DNA of 64,000 nucleotides from Melampsora larici-populina 98AG31 (lineage: Eukaryota > Basidiomycota > Pucciniomycetes > Pucciniales > Melampsoraceae): NCBI RefSeq assembly GCF_000204055.1, contig NW_006768801.1, positions 210,617 to 274,616 on the forward strand, given 5' to 3'. Shown here one piece after another: positions 33,810-44,712 of the stretch (position 1 is its first letter; each line of letters starts with the position of its first letter). Below the pieces are notes generated by a model. That model saw only the letters and a program-made list of their open reading frames with translations. It had not been told where the DNA came from and ran no database searches. The translations under genes and the position numbers were made by a program.

Positions 33810-35430
33810 TGTGGTGATCTATTTATGATATCAAGCAAGAAAATTAATCATCATTACTTTACCAAGTTATTAGAAAACTTCAGTATAGCAGGAAATTCGA
33901 AATTCAGGTTTTCAGATCAATTGAAGCTCTTAGAGGCTTATGTATACTTATTAGCTCAATATTATGTCATCTCATTTCAAAAATATTCTTAAGATCAACA
34001 TAGTTTACTTACAAAGTTATTACAAAAAGACAGAAAAAGAAAAGATAAGAAAAATTTGAAAATATAGGTGTAAAAGTTGGAAAATGGTTTTTAGGTTGTT
34101 TATAATTAAGTTATGGGTTTTATAAGGTTAGAATATGAAAGAACAACAATTTATTATACAGTAGCAATTTTGATCTTCAAGGTTGATAAGGGAAAACAGA
34201 AGTTATTAGCAGAAAGGTACTTTTTTGAAGTTGGTAAACAAGGGTTATGCGTGTAGTTTACATATGTAATGGTGGTAGTAGTGGAAATTAAGGTTGCCAA
34301 GAGGATTTTTTGGGATTTTTTAAGGTTATAGAAGATGATGACATATTACATGAGCAAGAAAAAGAGAGTAGTAGCTGTGGAAAGTGAAGAAAATGGGTGA
34401 ATTTCATGGAAAATGAAGGTTTTCAGCTAATTACATATGTTAAATGACGTCAGATTAAGTTGATAGCTGATAGCTCATTCAACGCGGAAGAGTGGATTAC
34501 ATAATGTACAAACTTTCAATCATCAGTAACGGAGGTGTATGTAAAACATTATAAGGCAAATAAGAAATTGGTGTGAATCTTGAATTTACAGTCACAAGTC
34601 AACATGTAACACCAAAAACCTTAACTTCACAGCTCAATATCTTACTCATCACTCATCAGAAATAGGTCATATGGGTGTCATAAATGATCAGTATCACGAG
34701 GGCTACAAGATGCACTATAGTAGATCAAAGTTGGACCACTTCTGAAAAAATTCGTAATCTCAAAAATTGGTTTGCAGCTAGTTTACAAGGAAAAAAGCAC
34801 CTGTATTCATCTTGAGAAGTGCTGTACATTAAATCATTGCGTCATTGATCACTTTTGGCTGTGAAAATTACATCATACATTAGTAACAAGATCATTACAT
34901 TGCGTCATTACATGGTTTTTAGGGTTCTTTAGGCGGATTTGACTGGTTTTTGAGGCTGTTGACTGTTGTAGAGGTTGTTACATGTGGATATAGGTACTCT
35001 TTGATGATTTTGGGATTGTTGTTCCCTTTTCTGCATCTTATACCTCTGTTGTAGTGTTATAAATCATCATTTATTTACTATATTTGTACTAAGATCACTT
35101 AAATCCGCCCCTTCAAAGCAAGGAGAAATTTATTTACGTGTGTTGAAGACTATAAGTCAAATTGGGAATAATACTTAACAACAGTATTGCTAGTAATAAC
35201 ATAGTGTGTGGACTTTTTTGCGCTTAAAACTGGGAATAATACTACACAACAGTATTGCTTCATTTCTCTGGTGCTTTATCTTTTTCTCTGTTATCACAAA
35301 GTGGTCAGCAAGTGCCCTTGTGCTGGTTTCTTTGAAGAAGGCAGTCTTTATGCAACTTCTACTATATTACATGTAGTAGATTATCCCTTCTTAGGTGTTG
35401 TAAAGCTCTTGTTGAGCTTTAAATACTACA
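33810..35430 (+). repeat. Gypsy 5' LTR (LTR 3), 1621 bp
   Basis: It runs TGTGGTGATC...AATACTACA in plus orientation and is related along its length to the solo LTRs at 3294-4900 and 7531-9037. It is followed by a primer-site-like sequence and a gag frame, so it is the 5' LTR of an element whose 3' LTR is not in the window. Confidence 0.85.
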
Positions 35431-35452
35431 TATTGGTGACTCCACTGGGGCT
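35431..35452 (+). other. Gypsy primer-binding-site region
   Basis: Three bases after the LTR the sequence is TGGTGACTCCACTGGGG. TGG next to an LTR is the expected complement of a tRNA CCA tail. I could not assign the tRNA. Confidence 0.55.
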
Positions 35453-35802
35453 CTTTACTTTAAACAAGCAACATCCGCCAATTATATTTAATAATTCCCT
35501 TAATTATTATCTTAAAACATTAAAAATTTATTATTAAAACATCAACAATCAAATTAATAATAATATAACTCATCATTTCGAAATAAAATTATATTCAACA
35601 AATATCAACAATATTCAATTAATTAAATTCAATATCAACTATTAATATACTAAACAACATCAATCAATCTTTCAAAGAAAGAATATAACTAAAAAACCAC
35701 GCATATATTCACTTTTAAACTTATTATAACCTTTAAAATTCATCAATATTTCGAGTTTCTCTTTGTTTTATAAAATCATTTCATTATAATTAAATCAATA
35801 TT

Positions 35803-36501
35803 ATGTCTTCAATTATTCAAATTCATGAACAAGAAGGAGCAGAAGATGGAGATTCGGAATTAGAATTACCACCAACTTCTCATTATAAAAGAACTCCACG
35901 TAGTAGCAGAACTTATGCTTTAGAGACTCCTATCAATTACTCAACATCTTTACCCTCTGGCTCTTTACCACCACCACCAGGACCGGCTTCAGGATCAACT
36001 GTGCGTGGAAAACAACGTGAAGAATCGACTTCTGAGGACCCTATTTCACTTTCAGCATTTACTGGATTTAGAGAACAAGATGCATTATTACCCTCAGACC
36101 ACGAGGAAGAACCTGATTGGCAACAACAGTTTATTAATCAACAACAACATTGTTTAAGAAGAGAAAGAGAAATGGTGGATATAATTAATTCAATAAGACT
36201 TAAAGAGGAGAGTGGGAAGAAAGAAAGGATTAAGGAAGTTATTAAGGTGGTCAAGAAGGGAAAAGGAAAGAAGATAAGTAGGAAGAAGGAGGTTATTAAG
36301 GAAGAAGAAAGTGATGGAGATTCAAACGCCTCAAGCAGCTCAAGTGATGATTCAAGTTCAACTTCAGAAGAAAGTGAAGAGGAAGAAGGAAATGAGAGAA
36401 GTAGAAGTCATATAAAACCACGAAAAATTGACAATTCTGATACTAGTGTTAGATTTGAAGTTGGAGGAAATGTTAAGAAATTTAATCACACTCATTTCTA
36501 A
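35803..36501 (+). CDS. Gypsy gag, N-terminal part
   Basis: This 232-residue frame begins about 370 bases after the LTR. It is acidic at the N-terminus (EQEGAEDGDSELELPP), Pro-rich in the middle, and then has a Lys-rich stretch (KVVKKGKGKKISRKK) followed by a Ser/Glu/Asp tract. It ends at NHTHF just before the foreign block that begins between 36480 and 36540. The matrix or capsid region and the zinc knuckle are missing here; the knuckle reappears at 42430. It is a truncated gag rather than a free gene. The exact break point depends on the Helitron 5' end, which I cannot fix. Confidence 0.6.
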   Translation: MSSIIQIHEQEGAEDGDSELELPPTSHYKRTPRSSRTYALETPINYSTSLPSGSLPPPPGPASGSTVRGKQREESTSEDPISLSAFTGFREQDALLPSDHEEEPDWQQQFINQQQHCLRREREMVDIINSIRLKEESGKKERIKEVIKVVKKGKGKKISRKKEVIKEEESDGDSNASSSSSDDSSSTSEESEEEEGNERSRSHIKPRKIDNSDTSVRFEVGGNVKKFNHTHF

Positions 36502-36715
36502 AACACTTTCGTTATCTATCTAATACGTTCATTTACATTAATTAATTATGTCCACAAAAAATAGCCATCACCTGGACCATCCCACTGACATTCACTTTAT
36601 AGGTCAAGTCGGTGCTAAAGTAATTCGCCATTTCGTTTGTTACGAATCTTAATTGCGTGCCATCACTTATCATTGTTATCGTATGTAGATTCACGACCAT
36701 CAATTTGCTGAGAAG

Positions 36716-37650
36716 TTGTTCGATGTGCACCACGGAGTTATGCAAACCTGCGGTTTCAACGGCAGTGAAATGACCTCAATTTCCGTGAAGCTCTTCACGA
36801 AGAAGTCCGACAATGTACAACTCACCACTGGCGGCTTATACTCAATGAGATGCAAACTGATCGCTACCAACGACCTGTGTGATGATCATTTGCACTTCAA
36901 CAGTGCCACCCGCATCATTGAGCCTTCCGTACCTGGTGTCACTGATAGTGTAGTGGAAAGCCCCGTCAACAGAGTCCAGATCACGGCAATCGGTACTATT
37001 ATTGAAAAGGTCATCACCGCAGGCAATGTTAAGGCAGGGGACAGGGTCTTAGTCGACAAGGGTTGAGGTTCACTCAAGGGTGTCTCTTCTTATGATAATA
37101 GATTGTCGGATGCAGTATACAACAGGCTCTTTCGCCGCTCATCTAGAGTACGATGAGTCATCTGTGACATGTGTATAAATGTGTCACGCGTGGTACATAT
37201 GATTCATAACAGGCAACTTGCCCGGTGATCCGCCCACAGTTATGATCACCTTAAAATCAGTGGATAGGGATCCTACAGTAAGTCTTTTTCTCTATGTGCT
37301 CATGGTGTTTCAGTCGATGTAATTGTGTGAGCTTTGTAGACAGGTGGTGCTGTGGTGTGGTTCACTAAACATAGATTGCTACGGCCCCCAACCATGGAGT
37401 GTGCTAAGAATCTGTGGAGAGTCGGAACCGATGTCCACTTATCTGGTGTGGTAGTTGGGTATGACACCGAGGCTGCGACCTGGATCAGTGATGTAAGCAT
37501 TGTTGTTTTCTGTTGTCCTTCTGCGTGCACACGCTGACGCTGTTCTACCTGATGCCAGATTTCTTTGATGCAGTTGCTTGGTGGTGACGCACCTGCGGTG
37601 CCCGTCCCTGCAAATGTGGGAAGACGCCAACCAAGCGTGAGGGGACTGTA
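36716..37650 (+). pseudogene. Spliced gene of unknown function inside the Helitron-like block
   Basis: I do not recognise it. Exon-like blocks lie at 36716-37066 (STRANDS such as QITAIGTIIEKV and KAGDRVLV), about 37343-37493 (NLWRVGTDVHLSGVVVGYDT, then a GT donor) and about 37557-37648 (MQLLGGDAPAVPVPANVG, then GTAAGT). Alternating short beta-strand patterns suggest OB-type folds, as in single-strand-binding proteins, but no signature residue supports this firmly. It could be a captured host or transposon gene. The 5' and 3' ends are not defined. Confidence 0.35.
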
Positions 37651-38790
37651 AGTAGATGTCCTCTGTAACAATACATAATGCAGAGCTGACTGTGATTTCC
37701 ACTATGTCTCAGTCCTACGAGACATTTCAGCGGTCGTCGTGGGTGTAGGTTCATGGGCGGTTATAATGGGGGAGGCTTGCGTAAAGGAGCCTTGCGCCAA
37801 GCGCGTATTCTTAGGGAGGCTAGGGTGCCGAGCGTGTCTACGGTTACTCAACACAAATATGCTCATACTCAGAGCGGTAGCGTGTAGACTCCATTGTCAT
37901 TTGGTCTTTACATCCTCTCGGATCGTGCTGTTGTTGTATCTTCATTGCCGTCTACTGTCTGTAAATGAAGCATACCTCATGGAAATATAAAAATGCATAT
38001 CACTGGCACCCACTTCCTTTGACGTTTTGGTGCACAATTCTCAATCACAACACATTGCACACTTCTACAGGATTTCAATGTTCTGCCCTCATCATACAGA
38101 CTCCATCACTACTACTACGTATTGTGGATCAACCACCATCCTAATATACAAAACTTTGCGACTTTCAATGTTTGAGATGCAATAAACATGGCGATGCCTA
38201 CAACTTGCGCCGGGGAATGCATAGGGCCTCATTGTGAATAGTATCAATGGTACTATTGCGATTGCCTATGTGTGGATCAGGACGCCGTTCAACGACATAG
38301 ATCGTCGTTACAGCACATGGGAGTCTTTGCTGGGTGGTTGACGGAATGAGACGCACTGCTAATGCGATTGTAGAGTGCGTTCCTCATGTCAGTATCAGCA
38401 CTGACTTCAGGAACGTCACCTACAGCCTACCTACCTTGATGCAGATTTGGGTAAGCTTTGAGCACAGGTTGGAACGGCCCAAGCATTAGCGTTTGACTGG
38501 ACGGCTGTCACCGTCGTTGCCACCTTTGACTCTGATTCAATGCGTGATCAGCTGACGGGGGAGGATGTTAGGATGTGCAAAGGGTCCAAACACTCACTCA
38601 GCTGTGATTGTAGCTTCCGCCGCCTTGCGTTTTGGATAGGCAGTGACTGGTACTCTGAGACCAATGGGGTCGTGTTAGTAATGTAACTTACTTACACTTA
38701 TTGGAGCACTTACGACGTGTTCTATGCGTCAGTTGGGACGGAGCTGCCACTCATAGTCAGTAATTAGTTTTTTGTGATGTTGTGTGTGTA
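37651..38790. other. Helitron-like block interior, no firm gene
   Basis: This is mixed-composition sequence with some splice-site-like words and short frames, perhaps further decayed exons of the preceding gene. Nothing can be named. Confidence 0.3.
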
Positions 38791-38807
38791 TGAGGCGTCT
38801 GGGTTGC

Positions 38808-39107
38808 TTACCATGATGCAGCGGCGGAGGTGCTAGAGACCTTCGGCTTGGCCAAATGCAAAGTCGCCATTGCTTGCTCATACGCAAGTTCCGGATACAC
38901 AGCAAGCAGGCTGTACATCCGGCCGTTTGCCACGAGCCGCCAATCGTCAAATTCTTCGCGCCGTTTGGAGCCTTTCACGGGGCAGTCGACAAAGGAGTGA
39001 CCAAAGAGTGAGCAGGTGAAACATTGGTCTTCCCCAGCTATGACCTCAGGCATAGCAGTGTCCGGAATGTCAAGATAGCTTAATTCAGACATTCGGCGAG
39101 CGGACAT
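38808..39107 (-). CDS. Small CCHC zinc-knuckle reading frame
   Basis: This 99-residue open frame contains CFTCSLFGHSFVDC, which fits CX2CX4HX4C exactly, the single-strand nucleic-acid-binding knuckle of gag-like and RNA-binding proteins. It is followed by KGSKRREEFDDW and a helical tail. A GT donor pattern near 38812 suggests it is an exon of a longer minus-strand gene. It is likely a transposon-derived or captured exon inside the Helitron-like block. Confidence 0.4.
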   Translation of the reverse strand: MSARRMSELSYLDIPDTAMPEVIAGEDQCFTCSLFGHSFVDCPVKGSKRREEFDDWRLVANGRMYSLLAVYPELAYEQAMATLHLAKPKVSSTSAAASW

Positions 39108-39919
39108 GCCAGGAATGATGAGGTCTGGACGGCGAACAAGGTCGGTTCTTTGATAACTCCTTTTAGGGGTAATTCGAGCTCACATTTTGGGTAAAAAAAA
39201 GGTGCTACGGGTGTTGGACAACATGCTTATCAAACAACCTATGTATAGTGACAACAGGAACGTGGTGGAATATGTTAGGAAGATCTGGAAATGGAGGACA
39301 CGGCGGATTGGAGGAGAGCATGAGGGAGTACGGGTCCTTCACGATTATGTAGACTTTATGGGGAATGGATGCCAGGGTACGCGTTGATCTGCAAGCTGCC
39401 TCTGTATTTGTGTCGTGTTTGTTCCGCGGAACACAAGATCAACCATGGGGATAGCGGTAGGGGAAGCGCATACCATATCAACACACGTTAAGATATCTTA
39501 TGCTTGGGGGTGTGTTGGTGTAGTTGTTTGCGTGCGTCTGGCAGGCTGAACGTACGGCTCCTTTGTATACGTGATTGGGATATAGACAACAAATTGTTAA
39601 GATACAAGGTGGTTAAGTGTTATGGTATCTTATTTAGGTGTTCAAAGATCATTTTCCCGATTTGGTCATTGGCAGTATTGTATTCAGGGTTAGTAGGTTG
39701 GGGCGTGTGTGTGTGGCAACATTGTAGGAAGAATGGACGAAAGGGGTTAGCTGGAATTGTGAAGCAAGGGGTTGGTTGAAAAGTTTTTTCTTGGGATATC
39801 AGCTTACTGTTGTAGAATTCTCTTTGTCCCTCTTTTCTGGTTCTTTTCGTGTTGAAAAGAATCAGTAAGTTTCCCTCCATCCTATTCTCAACACTTTTAC
39901 GTTTTTACTGATACATCAC
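39108..39919. other. No recognised feature
   Basis: Short frames only. Composition becomes G-rich on the plus strand around 39500-39780. No splice or domain pattern can be supported. Confidence 0.3.
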
Positions 39920-40129
39920 TCTGGATTAGATTTTATATCATTTTACTTTGTTTCATTTTATCTTACGCGCGCTCCTCATCTTTCTTCGAGCTCGCAGGTA
40001 GTGACTTCTCTTTCTAGATCAGACTTCTCATTATCTTTCTGATCTCATTTCTTGTTTTTCACTCTTTATTCTTGTCTTGTGATGACTGTAGGTTTGTCTA
40101 GTTTTCTCGACGTTGACCAAGCATAGAGC

Positions 40130-41519
40130 CAAGCCTGGCTCGCTGCGCAGAAAGTAGCGCGGAGCGCGGCGTGGCGTAGTGCCGGGCGTGGCCACTGCGT
40201 TACCCGGGTCTCAAAAAATCCAGCCGTTACGCTTTGCGCTAGGATTTCTGGATTGGGATTTTTACCGGTACGCTTTCCCCTACTCCACTATCTTCAATTG
40301 CAGTCAGCCCACACAATTTCCAGCCATCTCCTTCCACCGTTTCTCTCGACTCACCACCCTACTCACCTTGAAATCGATCTATTATTCAATTAATTTTCAA
40401 TCCCAGCCTGTTTCTCTACGTGCATCATAGGTTTGTATGCAAAAATTGAACCCAGTCCCTCCTCTCAAATTCGATTCTGGCACTTTCAACCCCTACCCTC
40501 ATCTTGATCCAAGACAATCTCGATTTTGACTGTTGATCATGTCAAGTAAGTCCTCATTTCATTCTCCACTCTCTCATTGTACTGACTTTCTCTGTTATTT
40601 TCTTGAATCCTTCTTCATTAGATCTTGCCTTCATCAATTTGGATTCTGACTGTTCATACCAGGACAAAGATCCATTTCATTTCGTATTTGATTGTAGGGT
40701 CTTCATTTAAGTAAGTAATTCATTTATGTTCTCTTTGTCTTTTCTTCTTTACTGATTCATTCTTTGTTTTATATGATTGCTTCCTCAATATAGAACAATC
40801 AATTGTTAAGTTTTCACCTCCCATCGCATCCACCTCGATTCATTTGCATTTTTGATCCTGACTCTACAGAGATTGAATAATGAGACTATAAACTTGTGAT
40901 CGATTTGAATTTAACTGAACTCAATGAGTTTATAAATGATATAATGCAAAAAACAAAGAAGGTCATCTTTAATTATTATTGTTAATTTTCTGTTATCCTT
41001 TAATTCATATAGTTCAACTCTGGTATGAAATAGATTTAAATTTAATAATGATGTGTTTGAAGCTGGAACAGGCCTTGAGGATGACAATGTGAGCTCGGCA
41101 ATTAAAGCTCTGTATGAGGCCTACCTGGTGCTTGGCATTGATATAAAAGAAAGAGGGTTGGATGGAGTTTGCTTTCCACACCACCAAACTCGTGTTTGAG
41201 TTTTTTTATCAAAAAATCTTTTTTATTGTTTTTTGTTCTTTACACTCCTCTACACTGTTACTTTGCCTTTTCTTTACACTTGTTTACACTATGTTGACTC
41301 TCACCTTTGTTTTTTTCTCATCTTCAAAAATAAATAAATAAACACTTTTTGCTAGTAACGCTGAGTAGCGCGGCGGAAATATTTACGCTTTTTGCTATGG
41401 TTTTGGTCCGATTTTTTTTTTCGTCACCGCTAAAGCTACCAAGATTTGTGGGTTTACTCCGTAACTACCCTAACGTTTTCCTGGCTAGTAGCGCTACGTA
41501 GCGCTGCGAGCCAGGCTTG
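40130..41519. mobile_element. 1390-bp transposon with CAAGCCTGGCTCGC ends
   Basis: The ends CAAGCCTGGCTCGC and GCGAGCCAGGCTTG are perfect inverted repeats, with more GTAGCGC words inside. It is flanked by ATAGAGC (40123-40129, 41520-41526). The unoccupied target with one copy is present in the adjacent repeats at about 41692 and 41752. There is no transposase. Its 7-bp duplication and CAAG start resemble the hAT-type elements elsewhere in the window. Confidence 0.88.
41035..41199 (+). other. Exon-like open stretch inside the 1390-bp transposon
   Basis: After a possible acceptor (GAAATAG at about 41034) the plus strand reads NNDVFEAGTGLEDDNVSS and IKALYEAYLVLGIDIKERGL up to a TGA, with balanced amino-acid composition unlike its AT-rich surroundings. 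It has no start codon. It could be a captured host exon or the last exon of the element's own small gene. The function is unknown. Confidence 0.35.
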
Positions 41520-41799
41520 ATAGAGCTGTAGTCTTACGCGAAAACTTGTGCCCTCAGGTTAGTAAAGGGTGTCAAAAAGAATCAATTTTATATCATTTTA
41601 CTTTGTTTCATTTTATCTTACGCGCGCTCCTCATCTTTCTTCGAGCTCGCAGGTTTGTCTAGTTTTCTCGACGTTGACCAAGCATAGAGCTGTAGTCTTA
41701 CGCAAAAACTTGTGCCCTCAGGTTTGTCTAGTTTTCTCGACGTTGACCAAGCATAGAGCTGTAGTCTTACGCGAAAACTTGTGCCCTCAGGTTGTTTCT

Positions 41800-42282
41800 T
41801 GACTAGAACTACAGACTCGAATAAGCAGTGTCACCCTTAGGATTCTTTTGAATCAGTTCGTCAAGAACTTTATACAAATGCGCGTTAGGTAATGTTTGTC
41901 AAACGTGGGGTTCGGCTCCTTTTACGGGGGTCAGTGAGATAGTAATCATCACGAGCAACCACACATGACCACAGCACCCATCCTTGAGCGATATTGACGC
42001 AAGGTGAGGTGGGGATCTACGGCAGTAGAGCGACGTTGGTATGATGGCACAAACAAATCGTGGAATTTAGGTGATAATGCCTATCCTTCACGTAGTGTTC
42101 GGCAGCTGGCACTCCGGGCTTGGGCAAACACTGTAAATGCTCAGTCCCGCCTGCTTGGGGCTATTGCCGGCGCCAGCTGGAGGCGTGGAATTTTACATTG
42201 GGCGAGGCTTGGCGCGATGTGGTGTGGACGGTTGGCCCGGTGATGTACGTGGCACCTCAGCTGGTATATTTGTGGGCCTCAA
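41800..42282. other. 3' part of the Helitron-like block
   Basis: GC-richer sequence with a frame at 42004-42243 (NTVNAQSRLLGAIAGASW) that has no recognised domain. It may be exon remains. Confidence 0.3.
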
Positions 42283-42309
42283 GGGCGGCAAGCCGCCCCA
42301 ATGCGCTAG
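42283..42309 (+). other. Helitron-type 3' terminus 1
   Basis: Stem GGGCGGC, loop AA, stem GCCGCCC, then CAATGCG and CTAG, with T as the next base. The spacing and the CTRR ending match known Helitron 3' ends, and the pattern recurs at 46519-46543. Confidence 0.75.
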
Positions 42310-42368
42310 TAATCAGCAAGAAGAAGATTGATTAAATATATAAAAGAGTTGAAAATATAAGTAATGCT

Positions 42369-43225
42369 ATGGATTGTTCTGCTTACCAACTTAACATTTC
42401 AAACAATGAGTACAAGAGACAAGGATTAGCTGGAGTGTGTTACAATTGTGGAAAAACTGATCATTACATTGGAGATTGTCCCACAATGAGAAGCAGAGGG
42501 GGTAGGGGAACATGGAGAGGAAGAGGAGGGTTTGGTAAATTTAAAAGTAGAGTTGCTGAAATTGATGCTGTAAAAGAAGACAAGAAAGTTGGAGGAAGAT
42601 TTGAGGCCTTAAATAATGGAGACGCTCTGGGGTGCTAGTGGTGCCTCCTCCGAGCAGTATTGCCTTAACCAAAAACTGTAGTATCATCAATTCACTTGAA
42701 ATGAAAGACACAAGAAGGATGTATATTTTTACTTTATTTGAAGTTGAGAGTGCCACACCTATCCTAGCAGGAGCCTTAGTGGATATCAAAGCTACACATG
42801 AAGCTATGAGTGAACACTTTTCATCCACTCATAAATTCATCACCAAACTGCTACCACAAATCCAAAGTGTAACTGGATTTAGTGGTCATGAATCAAAAAT
42901 CACTCACACAGTAGATCTTAAAGTTAATACCTGTGATTCATCAATGACAAATTTTATCATTGCAGAACTACAGGATAAATATGACAACATTCTAGGAATG
43001 CCCAGGATTAAACAAAATCACCATTTAATTGACTGGCATGATAGAAAACTGAAGAAAATTGACACATCCATTACAGTTGTTGAATCAACTTTGTCAAGAC
43101 TGAACAACACCTCAAGGACCCCAGTGGAGGAGCCTGTGAGGCATGCTAAGAATCTTGACAAGCGGGCAAAGAACCAGTGTGGCAGAGTCAAGGCTGCCAC
43201 TATACTATACTATACTATACTGTGA
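42369..43225 (+). pseudogene. Gypsy gag zinc knuckle and degenerate aspartic protease
   Basis: The first frame (42369-42636) carries CYNCGKTDHYIGDC, a CX2CX4HX4C knuckle, followed by an Arg/Gly-rich RGGRGTWRGRGG tail. A second frame, shifted by two bases, overlaps it and holds a retropepsin-like domain (PILAGALVDIKATHEAMSEHF ending about 42820, and YDNILGMPRIKQNHHLIDW). The catalytic DSGA or DTGA is replaced by DIKA, so the protease is dead. It continues the gag begun at 35803 after the Helitron-like block. The frame is then broken by a MITE at 43189. Confidence 0.7.
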
Positions 43226-43434
43226 CTAAACTCGGTATAGTATAGTTCAACTATACTGTACTTGAACTATACTTGGTATAGTATAGTACAACCATACTCA
43301 TCTATACTATACTATACTGAATATAGTTGAGAAAAGTATAGTTCCAACTATACTATACTGAGTATAGTATAGTACAATTTAAACTATACTATACCCAACT
43401 ATACCCATACCAGTATAGTATAGTGGCACCCTTG
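43189..43434. mobile_element. MITE of TATAC/GTATA repeats with 7-bp duplication
   Basis: This 246-bp element begins CAAGGCTGCCACTATACTAT and ends ATAGTGGCACCCTTG. It is flanked by GCAGAGT on both sides (43182-43188, 43435-43441). Almost all of it consists of ACTATACTATAC and GTATAGTATAG repeats in both orientations. The terminal CAAGGCTGCCAC resembles CAACGCTGCCAC of the hAT element at 11921. Confidence 0.88.
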
Positions 43435-43441
43435 GCAGAGT

Positions 43442-44600
43442 GTATACACTCATTAACACACCCGCAATTTGAGTGTTTCTTGTCTGATCAAATTGAAAAG
43501 AAAGAAGCAGCTGGCAAGCCAGCACATCATTTGAATTTCAGTGCAGAGACAACTATGAATGAAGACAGAACAAAAGTAACCAAGGAAATCTGAAATACTC
43601 AAATGGCAGCTTACTCAGATGAAGATTTGTCTAGGCCAAAAAAACCCTTGTTGGACCAAAAGGAATTGGAGCCTACAAGGCAAGCTAGGCATGATGACAA
43701 GGGGGTACAATCTGTACCAGATTCTTTGAAGCCCCTGCTGAGTACATGTAAAGCTTCACTAAATTCAAACACACCTGAGGGTGAGGGAGGGACCAAACAG
43801 ACCACCACATGTTTGGCTCAGCAACCGCGATGTGTTTGATCAACTGCCAGGGGCCGGATGATACAGCTGAGGTCAACCAAGCAATCATTGGATCACGGCT
43901 GATGGGGGATACCCGGGTAGATTCAGAACGGGGGACCTGGCGTAAGGTATCTGTGAAATGTCTGAAAGGCTCCTTTTGTGGCGCAATTGGGGCTTGTGGC
44001 TTTTACAGATTAAGCAAGGATGCTCTATGCCAGATAAAATTTTAGAAACATTTTGCCAAGCAAAACAAGAAATATTGTTTTTGCTGTGCTTTTGGTGGCT
44101 TTGATAGATATTGTGTCAACAATGGCTACTCAGGAATCCAAGAAATCTGAACTATGTTTGAATTGGTTCTAGCAACCAAAAATTTCAAAAAAAAAACCTT
44201 GCCCAATGCCTGATTACAAACAGTAACCAAGAGATTCTACTTGAACAATCTTTGAATTTGTAATTGCTAGAAAACATATATTTGATAAAAACAAGACTGC
44301 TCCTCAGAAATCAGTTCAAATTCACAGAATAGTGCCAAAAAAGCAGGTCTATATTGCCTCAAATGTTATTTGTAATCTGATTCAACATATGATATCTGTC
44401 AATTGATGGCTCAATCATTCTCAAGAATAATGAATTTGAGTCTCCAAATCACCAGACTGACACCATATTCCAATACAATCTAATCAGAATCAAAGCTCAA
44501 AAATCACACCACACAGACCTTCCTACATTACAATTTCTTCCATACTTTGCCAGACCCTAAAAACAAATGATCACACACACTTCAAAAGGCAAGCTACAAC
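43442..44600. other. Decayed gypsy remnant and non-coding sequence
   Basis: Short frames up to about 44045 may be remains of the gypsy polyprotein, but no reverse transcriptase or integrase motif is visible. From 44046 to 44600 I see nothing supportable. Confidence 0.35.
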
Positions 44601-44609
44601 TGAGAAAAA

Positions 44610-44712
44610 GGGCCTAACCGGGAGTTGAACCCGGGACCTCGCCCAATCACTTGCATCAAACAAGGGAGTGTTGATCTCCGAAGGGCGAATCATACTACTA
44701 GACCATCAGGCC
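44610..44712 (-). tRNA. tRNA-Pro (anticodon CGG), with a 31-nt intron
   Basis: On the minus strand the acceptor stem GGCCTGA pairs with TTAGGCC (one G-T) and the discriminator base is C. The D arm is GTCTAGTAGTATGAT. The anticodon stem CGCCC/GGGCG encloses TTCGGA, an intron of about 31 nt after position 37, then T. The T arm is GTCCCGGGTTCAACTCCCGG with the conserved GGTTCAA box. Anticodon CGG reads proline. Exons total 72 nt. The complete cloverleaf suggests a working gene and marks the edge of the transposon-rich half. Confidence 0.93.

Larger units (their letters stand above)
39932..41790. repeat. Local tandem duplications around a transposon
   Basis: A block containing CTTACGCGCGCTCCTCATC occurs at about 39960 and again at about 41620. 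A unit of about 70 bp (GTTTGTCTAGTTTTCTCGAC ... CTTGTGCCCTCAG) occurs at 40091 (continuing at 41527 after the transposon), 41654 and 41723. The repeated copies preserve the empty target of the 40130-41519 element, proving its limits. Confidence 0.8.
36514..42309 (+). mobile_element. Helitron-like insertion
   Basis: The right end is a textbook Helitron terminus: hairpin GGGCGGC-AA-GCCGCCC (42283-42298), seven bases, CTAG (42306-42309) and then T. The left end should be TC after an A. Candidates are 36514 (GTTA then TCTATCTAATACG) and a site near 36483; the choice is uncertain. The block separates two halves of a gypsy gag, which supports an insertion without target duplication. I found no Rep/helicase gene, so it would be non-autonomous. 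It carries gene-like fragments and another transposon (40130-41519). Confidence 0.6.

Noticed and set aside
43189..43434. TATAC-repeat block as a CRISPR-like or microsatellite array.
   Set aside because: The repeats occur in both orientations between inverted ends with a 7-bp target duplication, so it is a MITE; there are no regular spacers.
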